From Nomia melanderi (lineage: Eukaryota > Arthropoda > Insecta > Hymenoptera > Halictidae): a stretch of DNA of 64,000 nt. A model generated the notes under the pieces. It had not been told where the DNA came from. It did not search any database and worked only from the letters and a program-made list of their open reading frames with translations. Location: positions 32,211,160 through 32,275,159 of the forward strand of contig NC_134999.1 in assembly GCF_051020985.1 (NCBI RefSeq), read 5' to 3'. The position numbers were made by a program, and so were the translations under genes. How positions within the stretch are numbered: the first letter of the stretch is position 1; every line of letters begins with the position of its first letter. Shown here piece by piece: positions 1 through 12,200 of this stretch.

Positions 1-3000
1 GTTTTAGGTTAGGGACCAGCTCCTTCTTCCACGATGAAGTTAAAAGAACAAGATAGAATTAAGGACATCGATCATTTCTTGATAGCCCTGACTAAGTAGC
101 TACCGATCCCCGGATATTCTCCCATTAGCAGCCCCATTTCCATGCAATAACCTTGACGAACGTTCCGTTAGATTCGGGCTGGGCTGGAACTCCAATAGAG
201 CCTGGGAAAATGACCAGATAATCGACGAACTATTACGTGTTCATTCCGACATATCGGTCAACTCTATCACAAACATGAGCTAGGTCGAGGGTCATCCCAT
301 AAACACACCGATGTTATTGCCCCAGTGCGAATCTTCGTACATAGCCGCAAAATGCGCACATTCGTTCGCGGGAAACGCATAGAATTATAACTTACGGTAC
401 ATTTACTCGTAAACGGGTTTCAAATTATTCATCTGCCTACATCCTGTCCGCGTGACATTTACGGGAACAACAGAGCCGTGACCTCCTCAACTTCGCCGTT
501 TTTTTATGGCTGCACCAAATCTCATGGCTGGATTTTATGCACTTTCCGTGGTTAATGCAGCGGTTCGAGATAAAGCTGAAGCTAACACAGCAGAGTTATT
601 GGGTTTCTTTAAGGTTCGCTGGGATTTATCGCTTTGATCGAGTGCACATTGATTCTTCCTGGTCCGAATATCTAAAATCCTTCGCCATTTAGTGTCACGT
701 AATTTTTTGAATAAAACGATAACGATTGTAATCAGTGAGAAACTTAATTATTTATTGTGTATCGTACATACTTGGTGGAGTTACAAATGCAATTTTAAAA
801 AATTCTGTTTGTTCTCTTAATTCACCCCTAACTAATTTGATAGTATATAAAATAACGAGGCAAAATTGTTTAAGATTACCAAACCGCAGTTCTAAAAATG
901 GATCCAATTTGTCGATGATGGAGGCCATCGGTCATTCAATACAAATTCCATCGACTTCGACTGCGGAAGTTCTCATCAGCATGTTCACCTACAATCATGA
1001 GAAACCATACCAATGCTCAATCGGGGGTAAACACCGATCGTTACCCGATTATCGATCACCATTCGTATCTCAGCCTTGATACCCGACGATCCCGGTCATT
1101 ACTAAAGTACCCGCGTAATGGCCGAAGGTTCCCTTAACAGCGCACATAACTCCGGCATTCCGAGCGACGGGGACCATCGGAGAAGATCGGAATCGTCGGC
1201 TAAATATATAGCAACCAGACCAGTACCGGTACTCCCAATAATATTCGACAAATTCGACGGCACACTAATACTTGGCGCTAACGTTAAATTAAAGGTCAAT
1301 TTTTCTTCGACATTGACCCTTCCTCAATTTTCTTTTACATTCCTTACATGAGATTATCACGAAATTTCCTTAAAATATCAAAAATACCTTCCACGCGATA
1401 CAATAATCAGCAAATTCAAATCGATGTTATAGGTTCAGCGTTGCCTCGATCCCTGTCATCAAGATTCGCGGGCATGCAACTGCCCAGAGCCCAAAAGATT
1501 CGAGAAGATCGTCTACCCGATGAACCCTCATCCGTCATCGGTCAGCGGTCATCCAATCAGAGGTTCTAGGGTCCGCGTATAGGCGAGTGCCATCGGCGTA
1601 ATCATTTACTCCCCTTCCGTTGATTAATGGTGAATAGCTTGGTTGCATCTTGACGAGCTGAAACGCAACACCGGCCTCCTGGTAGACGCGGCGGACAGAC
1701 CGACGAGCCGCGCCGAAGATCGCGGTTTTTGTCCCATCTCCCTGGAGCATGACTGACGCACAGCCCGCGACAAAGGGCGGAGTTAAAGGGTTCCGCACGT
1801 CAATTTAACCGATCCCCGATGCTCATTCACCGCTGCGACCATCGTGCGTCTTGCGTTCAGCGGTCAACCTAGGGCAACCGGGTCCTTCCTACGTAATGAA
1901 GATGGACCGCGATCGATCATCGCGCTGCTGCTTGTGGCTGGTTACCGGAATACGTGGCGGGATTGAGATTCTACAGAAAACGGTGTTGACGGGAGCCGCA
2001 GTTGAAATGGTTTAACGAGGATCTTTGGTGAGGATAGATTGAGAAGGTAGAGTACTTATCGAAATGTTGTATCAGTAAAATTCCGTACAGTGTTCGAATT
2101 AATTTAATTCGAAAGAAAATTGACATTTCCGCTGTGGATGAATCTTCTCGCGATATAATATAATTAGTGTACTGTTTCAGACGACGTTACTAGAATCTGA
2201 TTTACTATACCTAAATTACTTACCTAACCAAACAGTTCCGCCATCATCTCAAATATTTCCACCGCCCAAACGCTGGACCGAATAACTACATTAACCGTCA
2301 TAATTACACGGACCAAATTAAATTCCAGCAGAACTTGCAGAACATCGCCTCGGCACAAAGTAGCAAGCCAAACCGAGACGACAGGTAAGAAGATCGAGAA
2401 TCACAAAAAGGTAGCTCTCTTGAAACGAGATGCCCGCAATGTCCGCCACGTCCGATTCGTCACGGTCCACGTCAAACCGCTCCCGATCGATTTCCAAAAA
2501 GTCCGCCGGTGAACAGGCGACACGTCCGCCGGTGTAACGAACCAAAAAGACAAGAAAACTGAAAACGAAAGACACGACAAATGACGGGGGTACGGAGAGC
2601 GGCGTTGGGGGTTGGGGGAGGGCAATAAGAAGGAGAGACGGGTACATACACAGACCAGAGATTTACGTAACGGCTCATGACTGAATGCGTGTCAGCTCTC
2701 GAAGCGTATCCCGGACGTTCGTCGGTGTGTTCCCGTGGTTTTTGGCCACCTGCCCGTGGGCCGTGACCTCTTCTACTCGCGTCGCGGTACCCGACGCCCG
2801 GTGGGGGCAGAGAGAACGTAAGGCCGCATCCAGACTTCTTGCCGCACCTCGCTCTGTTACCACTGTCATTTACCTGACAGGTCATGCCATGTAAATGTGT
2901 ATAATTTTTTACCACTCCTTACTTTAAACCTTTAACAGACGAGTAAAATGAAGTTCTGCCAGAGAAAGGTGTATTTTTTTTTTGACAAATGATACTAAAT

Positions 3001-3014
3001 ATCATGGAAGTCAA
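1..3014. other. Noncoding spacer, no gene recognised
   Basis: I see no recognisable coding exon, RNA gene or complete mobile element here. Frames of up to about 147 codons between 1.1 and 2.9 kb overlap one another on both strands and give arginine/proline/serine-rich translations without any family motif, which fits chance frames in GC-rich DNA. Around 2450-2540 a short phrase, GTCCGCC, recurs several times. A run of nine T closes the block near 2973-2981. Introns or untranslated exons of a flanking gene cannot be excluded. Confidence 0.5.
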
Positions 3015-3231
3015 CACTAGAACTACCAGATGGGTCAGAACGACTTATTTCTGACTTCCTCTTTTACAATTACTGAGAGGGTACAGGTACTTCTACGAAA
3101 AATTATTAACGGGACTAATTCAGGAATGGCAAAACTGTAATGCAACTCAATTGAAATCTCAATAAACGAACGCTTATGGTTTTTGTAAAGAAATTTGTGA
3201 CAGTCGGTTTAAGTGATCGGTAGTTCTAGTG
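3015..3231. mobile_element. MITE with CACTAGAACTACC ends (copy A), piggyBac-like
   Basis: The segment begins CACTAGAACTACC and ends with the exact reverse complement GGTAGTTCTAGTG, giving 13-bp perfect terminal inverted repeats around 217 bp without a coding frame. The left flank is TCAA, one change from the TTAA target of piggyBac transposases. The right flank is no longer recognisable as TTAA, so the copy looks old. A second copy with nearly the same ends and intact TTAA flanks lies at 42782-42945, which makes this a dispersed family and not a chance palindrome. Assignment to piggyBac rests on the TTAA flank of that second copy. No transposase is present here. Confidence 0.65.
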
Positions 3232-6051
3232 GTATACAGGTGTTTTACATTAATATTATGTAGTTTATTTAGGAATCTTTATTAATTCTATTAATACTTG
3301 GGTTAAATTGGTACCACTACAAGGTGGCAGACTTTAAGGGTTAAACAACGAAACATCTTTATAAATCAATGATTTCTAAATTCTTATGGGTCAATACCTA
3401 TTTTAGAAAGTAATAGATTTTGAGACTCACTAGTTTATGAAACTTCCTGTGATTAACTTAGTGCAATGACCAATTTCTATTTTTGAAATTAAGTTTTGAG
3501 ACTCACTAGCTATAAAATTTGCTGTAATTAACTGAATGTAATTATATTAGTTGATAAATCACGCTCAAAAATCAACTGACGATCCATTGGTAAGTCACGA
3601 CCGAGACTTTGGTAATTTCTAGCTGAAGTAATAGAGCGAGGTGCGGTAACAAGTCTGGACGCGGCCTAACCGTCGCGTCGTCGCCGGAGAAACGGCAGCG
3701 AAGAATCGAGTCGAATGGAGCGAGTCGGAGAAAAAGAGTGGACGTGCATCTCTGGCTGATTGACGAGCATAGGAGTCACCGTGATCTGCCCGGAGAGACC
3801 AAGCAATAAAGCACGTGCGCGCATAAACGCGAGAGAACGATCCCAGTGAACGGAACACCTGCCTCTTCTCGCAGCATCAGGCCCAGTTCAAAGGCTCTCG
3901 CTCAAGGGGGCGAGAGGGTGGAAAGGATCCGTGCACGTCGATACGTATTTGCTTAAAAAATGAGATTCAACTATCGCCACCTCTGTTTAGGGATAAACTC
4001 GTTACCCACAGCCTGAGGCTGAATTTTATAAAGTTTCATATAATTAAGAGTAATATAATAAATCTTAATATTAAATTATTTTAACATTAATATTAAATTT
4101 CGTTTAACAGCTTCTTGCCATTTCAATCCTTTGCACTCGATAATATTTTTCATTACAAACATTCATTATTTTCTGACGATATGTTAACAATATTATTTGC
4201 AGCTTACATAAAGAAACATCTTGCATATGGGGCAGAATTATTTCATTTCTACGTTCGTGTGTTAATACCTTATTCAATATTTTATATTGAATTTTTCGTT
4301 TAAAAATTCTGCTGCCTTCAATCAAATGGCGACTCTCTAATAATTCACTAATCAATTTATTTTAACAAAGCAATGTTTACCTAATTTAATATAATTGCAG
4401 ATATAGTCACAGTTATAGTTAAATACAATTATAGTAATAGAACTGTATGTAATATGAAAAATATGTTTCTACATGTGGTATTAAAATATACTATTATAAA
4501 TAGACAATTCAAACGGCTAATAGTTCGTTGTTAATCACACTCCGAGCGGCTCCGATGAATATAAATAATACATTATCCATTGACCCCAAAGGAAGTTAAT
4601 GTAGAATCTAATTTGTTGGAAGAAAATAGTGCGTCTCGTACGTGTGACGCGTGGTAAACGAAGGGTTAATTGCTGTACCCCCGACTCGGACACGTGAAAT
4701 CCGTGGACGATCGGCAGTCGTGATTCGCCGGATCGACGCGAGCCGGTTTACGAGCGTTTTTACTTTGAAAAGTTATGAATCGTATTCCGCACGCGACGAC
4801 ATTCATTGCCGCGAGAGTTAATGGCCGGAGGCGATGGGCCACGCTGGATACGAGAAAGTCCGTTTGCGGAAGAGTTATCGACTGTACGTGCTGCCCGAGT
4901 GTTTAAACCCCCTTGTCTCGGTATGCTGAGTTGGGGTCGTTGATAATGATTTTAAATTGAATTTGATCAATCTGAATGTTATTTAGTTTACCAGTGAACC
5001 GTGCTTTACTTTTATTGGTAGTTAGTCAAGGGAAAGAGGTTCCTTCGGGGACAGTGAATTAATTTATGGAGTTGACAATTTATTTTCGAGCCTACATTCG
5101 TGTTTAATATATTGTGGCGTAAGTAAGTAGGTAATTTTCTATTTTATTGCAACGAGTATTCATAGATAATTTAGCCTAGTTTATATTATATACGACCTAT
5201 AAAACTGAAACAAAATATGCCGACAAAATCAAATGAAATTCTATATTCCAATTTCCATCGTATTCTCTCCTTAAAACCGTTTCAACGGAAACTCCTCAAT
5301 CAATAATACCGCGAAACGGCCCGAACATAATTTCTGTTTCAATTAGAATTCAATAACTCAATCTAACCGTCCGGAGTAAGGTCAAATGTACCCTGGATCC
5401 CCGACGATTCGAGCGAGGCTCGTAAAACCTGTTCGACATTTTGTACCTAAAATAGTGTGCCCGGGTCGTTACGTCTACGTGTTAATTACATAAAAACGTT
5501 TCTACCGGCGGCGGTCGCCGGGCGATCGTTAAAAAATCGCGTAGTCGATCGTGCCCGTTAATAAATAAATGAAATGTTCCCGGTTAATGGCTCCCACGTA
5601 CCGATTACGCCTGCAAATACACGGATAATGAACGGTCGAACGAGGCGTCATATGTTATAAATAAATGCGGACGGAGAGGGCCTCGTGACCGTAACGACGG
5701 GGCCCCGCGTATGCCCGCAGTGACAATCGTAAAGGCCTGCATTAAATCGCGGCACCGCGCACTGATTGGGAGGGAAGAAAGGGAGGAAAGTCACGCAACC
5801 GGGCGCAGGTGCGCGCTCGATCCGCGAAAGAGAGAGGGGCACGCGCAACGCGATCCATAGCGCGTGCGCCGTGAAAGTCGCCTCTTCCCTTTCTCCCGCG
5901 GCGTGTAGTCTTGTCCTCCGGCCCGGCGACCGACTACCAATCTGCATAGACGATCGGACGCGAGGGGACGACTATTAATTAGAATTAATGCCGCCGCACG
6001 TCATCCCCTACACCGTCCTTTCGTCCACGCCTTGCTGCTTCAATCGTTTCA
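3232..6051. other. Noncoding spacer with small doublet repeat
   Basis: No gene is recognised. The block is AT-rich from 3.24 to 3.6 kb and from 3.95 to 4.6 kb, with GC-rich islands at 3.64-3.92, 4.63-4.92 and 5.4-6.0 kb. The islands hold short overlapping frames on both strands with no family motif. Confidence 0.5.
3398..3550. repeat. Diverged doublet repeat, period about 76 bp
   Basis: The phrase TTTTGAGACTCACTAG occurs at 3418 and again at 3494, with similar flanking sequence on both sides and then a shared TGTGATTAACT / TGTAATTAACT stretch. This is an old tandem duplication of about 76 bp. An 18-nt string at its right end (3523-3540) is repeated exactly at 51760-51777, so part of it may belong to a dispersed element. 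Confidence 0.55.
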
Positions 6052-6385
6052 CAATTAAATGACAAGGGTGCGATATTTATGTTATCAGTCTGTAGTCTGA
6101 GAAGTATGATTCACTTGTTTTTTGGGATTCATTGAGGAGTTTGGTGGTGTGTTTTTATTTTGGAGAGATTTGCTGGGTGTCGATTAGTTTTTATTGTAGT
6201 TGATAGTTGTTTGTTCTACACTTTCGCAATTAAATGACAAGGGTGCAATATTTATGTTAGTTTGTAGTGTGAGAAGTATGATTCACTTATTTTCTGGGAT
6301 TTATTGATGAGTTTGGTAATATATTTTTGTTTTGATATGATTTGTCGCATATTGATTAGTTTTTATTGTGGTTGCTAATGGTATT
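6052..6385. repeat. Tandem duplication, unit about 172-175 bp
   Basis: Two adjacent copies both open with CAATTAAATGACAAGGGTGC, at 6052 and 6227. They share GAGAAGTATGATTCACTT and the later GATTAGTTTTTATTGT at matching offsets. The second copy is 3 bp shorter after a small deletion in its first third. Neither copy has a sustained reading frame. This is a local duplication in spacer DNA. Confidence 0.8.
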
Positions 6386-7436
6386 CGTTGTTTGTAGTCT
6401 ATTCGTTGAATGGTTAGAATAGTTTTAGTTTCGAATGTTGCACGAGAATGTAAAGTTATTTAATTAGGATTAGATTACGAGGGATGTGGTAATCCTAATT
6501 AGTATCCTATAAGCTGCTTAGTATTAATGTTTCCTTCAATTAGCATATTTGCTCGTTTAAAAGAGCTGAATGAACACAAATTCGATACTTTGTTTACGGA
6601 TATTTCCTGTTGTAAATTTTTCTATACGCAGTCTTTGATTATCCTGCCGATGAAATTACTTGCGTTCTTCGTTGTGCTGTTATAGTCTATACACATTTGC
6701 ATTATAAGTAGCATATCTTATCGTACTTGGCCGTCACGCTAATTCAGAAGCAATCTAAACTGGCGAGGGTATTATCTGCAATAAACTTGCGATTTAATGA
6801 AATTAATGAAATTAAATCCCCATTGGAGGTTTCTTGGTATCCAGGATCTTCGGCAAATAGAAAAGAAGTGGCTTCAGTCGACCGGATTAAGAAGGTGAAA
6901 CAAGTTGCATCGTGTACTTCGACTCAACTTCGTTTCCTTTTTTAAGATCTCCTGCTAATCCAATCTTGATTGCCACTATGTATACATTCTGCCGTGTTGC
7001 ACTCGCGGTCGGGGGAGATGGATATCGCACCCTCTTTTGGTGATTCTTCGGTCGCCGGAGTTGAATTAAAAAGAATCCTTTTCGGTTATTTTATGGTTGT
7101 CTGGGACGTTTCCTTTGGTAATTGCGGCGGGTGTTTTAATAATTGGATATGTGCACTGTGCAGGCTGTATCTTTTACTACCGCCCCTTATCGGATCTCCG
7201 CATTTGCATATAACACTTATATAGCAGGATGCATACTGTATCAAATTTTTACAGAATCTTTATTCCCTTATTTAAGATAGACCGAGGCGAACCAGATCAG
7301 TTTAGATTTAACAGCTGATAGTTAAAATTGATACAATTGCATGATACGTGTCTTGACCGGTGTCAATTTTTTCAAAAAATCGATGAAGCTAGTGTTAATG
7401 AAGTGAATAATCACATAGCATTCTATTTGAAATGCT
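6386..7436. other. Noncoding spacer
   Basis: Mostly AT-rich sequence without a recognisable gene. Open frames at 6727-6945 and 6970-7224 have no motif I can assign, and their translations look like spacer. Confidence 0.5.
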
Positions 7437-7692
7437 AAAAATTTGCGAATTTAGAGACTGAAAACTTGAAAATTCGGATATCTGAAGATTTGAGGTTTTA
7501 GAGATCTGAAGATCTGAACGTTCGTAAATTTGAAAATTTAGAGATCTGATGATTTAAAAATTTGAAAATTTAGAAAATTGTAGGGTTGAGGATTAGAAAA
7601 TTTAGAGATCTGAAGACTTGGAAATCCGAAAACTTAGGAACTGAACACTTGAAACTTTATAGACTCGAAGACTTGAAAATTAGAAAATTAGA
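7437..7692. repeat. Degenerate minisatellite of about 30-bp units
   Basis: The block is built from variants of GAAAATTTAGAGATCTGAAG with interchangeable short modules such as AGATCTGAAGA, GACTTGAAAATT and AAATTTGAAAATT. About eight diverged units are visible, with alternating AT-rich and GA-rich pieces. There is no coding potential. The boundaries are judged by eye. Confidence 0.7.
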
Positions 7693-8989
7693 TACACAAT
7701 TCCATACAATTACAATTAGTCCACTAGTTAAGACCCCCACGACACAATGATTCTAAAACGTACAATCGCAACAAAAAAATCCACAACATACCAACGCAAA
7801 ACGAAGTTCCACTAGCCACACAAGACGCGCCGCAACGCCATAAAGTATTCCCCCGATTACACGATTTCCCCATATCTCTTCTCAACGCCCCACGACCGAG
7901 CCGCCCCAGCAAATACGCCAAATTAATTCCCATCGTTGGGAATTGATCGCCGTAAAAAAAATCCGCCCAGAACACAATCCCGTTCTCAATGTATACACGC
8001 CTCGGCGGCGAATAAATTGCCGCGCGGATAACATCGGCCGAAACCAGCGTCGCGGAATGCGCCAGCGACACGCCGTGCACGGGCGTGAAAATTACGCGGA
8101 AATATGAATGGTATCACGCGGCGATATCTGCGGCCCGGCTGAAATCGCCCGTAGAAAAATCTTTTTATCTCCGTTAATTCGTGGAGTGCCCGCTGCGAGT
8201 AATTTGCGGCTCGGGGGACGGTAATTAATGATGGCCCTTATTAAACGTACCCGGTGTTAACGATCGCGCGGTCCCAGCGCCGGTTGATGCATCGCGGGAA
8301 CGTATAAGGCCCGCGGACAATTACGTTTCGTTAAATTGAAATTTCGCTGCTCGTTTTCTGTCGATGCGTTCCACCCGCCCCCTCTCCCTTCACCCCGGAA
8401 TGGCCCCACCCCCGTCAACCGTTCACCCGGGGGGTAGAACCGTCGGCCGAGGCCGTATTAACGGCCAGTTAATTAACTTCGCCTTATTGGAACCGGTTCG
8501 CCGGTCGCCACCGCGACACGCGGAATGCGACGTACCAGGTTGCTACATATAATTATAGTAAAATATTATAACCAGAGCGACGCGCTGATACCGTCGCCTC
8601 TCCCTCTCGTTTCACCCTCGGCCAATGACAGATCAATGATCACGGTGTTACTGCGATACGCGCGAGACATGTCGCGCTGCATTGCGTAAACCGCACCTGT
8701 AAATTACTTGTCACCGTGCGCCGGGCGTTCCGTACAATTTCCCCCGCGGCCGGTGACAATAATTAAGGAACGAAATCGTTTTAATTGGCACGGCGTCTGT
8801 TACACATATTCGAACGTAATCGGGTATTCATTTGCGATTTCGTGAGCTGCAGGAGTGCGGGTTAATCTTGGTAATAAAGTTCTGTCGGTGCTGCGTGAAA
8901 TGTGTTGGTGAAGTTTGGAGTACAGTTGATTAGTGGCGGTGATTATTGATATGATTATATTAATGGATTGTTGGAATGAGTTTTCGCAA
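7693..8989. other. GC-rich noncoding island with homeodomain-type cores
   Basis: No gene is recognised. The 7.9-8.8 kb part is GC-rich and CpG-containing, with repeated TTAATTA or TTAAT cores near 8170, 8225, 8470 and 8760 embedded in GGCC- or GCGG-rich sequence. That texture is common in insect distal regulatory DNA, but I cannot show conservation. A 118-codon minus-strand frame at 7724-8080 has no recognisable domain. Confidence 0.4.
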
Positions 8990-9283
8990 TGAATTTACTA
9001 GCGAATACATTGGCTATTCTAAAATAGATTAAGGATGGAAGCTTCCTTTGTGACTGGGATATTTGCCTTTTTATTTACTTTGATATATGACATCACTAGT
9101 GAATATATTGATTATTCTAAAACAAAGGATTAACGATGGAAGCTTCTTTTGTCACTGCGATATTTACCTTCTTATTTACTTTGATATAAGACATCACCAG
9201 TGAATATACTGATTATTCTAAAACAAAGGATTAACGATGAAAACTTCTTTTGTCACTGGGATATTTGCCTTTCTACCTACTTT
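8990..9283. repeat. Three tandem copies of a 101-bp unit
   Basis: The anchor GATGGAAGCTTC (third copy GATGAAAACTTC) falls at 9034, 9135 and 9236, exactly 101 bp apart. The units share GGGATATTTGCC variants, TTTATTTACTTTGATAT, GACATCAC and GAATATATTGATTATTC variants. Divergence is low between copies 2 and 3 and higher for copy 1, which suggests stepwise duplication. No reading frame spans all units. Confidence 0.85.
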
Positions 9284-12200
9284 CATAAATCAAGAAGGAG
9301 ATATCGGTGGTTACAAACTAATTATCACAATTACACACGTGCAAAAATTTGTCCAGTCAACACGCTCTCGCAGCACGGCCGAGGGAGCGTTTCACGCGCA
9401 ACAGCTCAATAAAAAAGAAAACTTTCTCCGTCGCTGATAAGTGTGATTAAGGTTCTGCCTACCGGTCCCGGCACCCGATGAGGAAAAAAAAGGGAACAGG
9501 GGAAAAAGCGAAATAAGCAATATCGCGGCTCCGTGTTTTTGTTTCTCATTATAATCGAAAGCGATCCTTTGATCACAGGGCCCGGGCGTTTTTCGGCTGC
9601 GGCCGTGTCTTGTCACTTGTTTCCAGTCATCGTCCGTAAGCACCGCAATTTCACTTTTTGCTCGGCGTCGCGTAGCACCGCGCCGGTGCCATGGTAATTC
9701 GCGGTGGATGAACACGGCGCGGCCTGATTCGCGCGAATCCTGTAACGTTAATGATCATGACGCGAACGCGTGCCCGGAAATTCATCGGGCGTTTTCCCTG
9801 AAACTGTTTACCCTGAAACCGATCATCTTCTAATTATTAACTGTACTTCTCCCTTCCAGTCGGTCTTCTGCTCGCCGATGTTATCTTATATCCAATCAAC
9901 CTGGGATGTTCCAGGAATTAATTTTACAGCTTCATCAGAAGCCATAACAATATAGTGTACCTCCCAGCTATCAAAAAGTCCCCTAACAAAACCTGGAACT
10001 CACATCTTAAACCGACATCCCGAAAATCATTCCAAATCACTCCCGAAACAATATTCATGCAGTAAATCCTTTGCGTTTCTCAGTCGCCCATTGATTTGTC
10101 ACAGGATAACCGTAAACCTTGATATTGAACATAAAAATAAAATATCTTTGTTCTTCAACTGATATGCGATTTCTCAAGTTAGTCTCAGAAAATATCGTTC
10201 GTCTCGTTAGATATTATATAGTACTTCCAATAAGACACTTTAAATACTTAAAAACATTCATTAGAATCCAAACTCCGAACATTCAACCCTGGACACCAAA
10301 TCCATTGCATTTGGACAATGCACGTCATAATAGATTATCATTATATGCTAACACAATAGCTACCGTAAACTGAATTTACCTACGGCAAATATAATCGACG
10401 CACGCTCGTTCGGAGCGCATTATCCACCTAAAACTCGATTATCAAAATCAATTCAGCTCCCCGCCGCAAATATTGAACTGGATATCCCACCCGGCCGATA
10501 ATTACTTTGTAATTGAAACACGTAGAAGCGCGTGCCGGCAAACAAGGAACGCAGGATCGCTCGGCCGGCCGTCGAACGGAATGGCCTTCTGAATGCTCCA
10601 TTCCGTCCGGTCCGTCGTTCGTCGTTCGTATTCACCGTGTGGCTCGCCTAATGAGCCGCGAGGTCCCCTTTGCTCTTTGCGGAGGGCCGTAAGAACCGGG
10701 ACGAAGAAAGTGCACGGCTGCGATATTAGCGAGCGGCCGGCGGCCTCTTATCTGACGTAATTTCCAAGAAAATGCATTGTTCCGGAGCGGCATTCCTCTC
10801 GCGTTACTCGCGTATAGATCGAACGGGGGCCTCGCCGATTGGAACGCTCGTTGATTTGTACGTATTTGGCGGCACATAATTAATTGCTGATTGCCGACCG
10901 ATCGATTCTATTTCGATGCGGGAGCAAGTGACGTCGCCGGAGTGTTTTGTCGCGGGACGTACCCGAGTTTATCGCGTCAAATGTATTTCGTTATTGCAAG
11001 AAAGATGCTTCTCTTAAGGGAGGAATGCGCATGTGGCTTGGAAACCGGGATTAAACGACGCGGCGTTTGTTCTGCCTATAGTGCTCATTAGCGGAGAGCC
11101 GGGGATACGTTGAATTCAATTATTTCTTTGCGAGGATCCGCGGTAAATAGGAATTAAACGCTTCTGCTGTTAATGGACACGACCACGGATTCAGTAAATT
11201 GTTCGAGAGGGTCTACTGTTTGGCTAGCTCGGAGAGATTATTGTTATCATTCTCACTGAACGAGAGATGATTAAATGTTTGCATTCGAGTTTTTCGCTGT
11301 TGAAGACGGATATCTAGTTTCTTGTTGCAACGTCTCATTTTATGGACCGCCGGGATACTTTGGCATTAAACTTTACACGTTTCTTGAAAATCGTTTACGA
11401 TCGTCGAAGCATAAATTCATATAATTACGCCTTTAATTGAACTCTTTAAGGATCCCTTCGGTTTACATCCGTGTTTTCATGAAAATAGATACTTAAAGTG
11501 TGATTGATACATACAAACTTGAAACACCTCCGAAATTGTGAATTTTTAAAGAGAACCTTCGGGAGGTGATTGAAAATTCCCGGCAATTTCACCCTAAAAG
11601 CGAGGTATTCAATTACTTTCATTACGTACATCAATATCGGCGATCAGCATTCTTTCCTCCCCCCCTGCGCAGCATATCAGGTTACTTTAATTGCAACAAT
11701 ATAATCGAATGACTTGCACCGTCCCGAAATAAGTTGCACAGGCGAAGTGTCTCTTTCAGGCTGACGTTACGGCAGCGTTCCGAGGCGTTCCGAGCAGACG
11801 TTCGGAACGGTGTTCAGATATGATCAAAGTATCGGTCGATGTAATTAATATAATGATACATCAACAACATCCGAGAAGTTAACGCAATATCGTTTCGCGA
11901 CGGTGTTCGGCGGACCTGTTGCGAGGAGGCGACCGGCTAAGTGGCGCGAATTAAGAACCATAAACCGGGTAATTATATTGTCCGTCCGCGAAAGTGTCGA
12001 GCCGGTACCGGGGATAATTTTTAAATACCGACGCCGTCAAATCGTCGCCCTGAAATGGAATGCCACGAGGTCTCCGACATCTGGCATCGGCAATTGGCGT
12101 GTCACACCAGAAATGTCGAGGTGAGGCAACCGTTGCACACCGGGCAAAAGAAGAGGAGCGCCCGGCTCGCTCTCCCCGCGGCCTGTGACGCTTTTTCGTC

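Noticed and set aside
3300..3346. GGTGGCAGACTTTAAGGGTTAA, resembling the TTAA family-2 end
   Set aside because: The match to GGCAGTCAACGTGTTAA is partial, and the internal family sequence does not follow.
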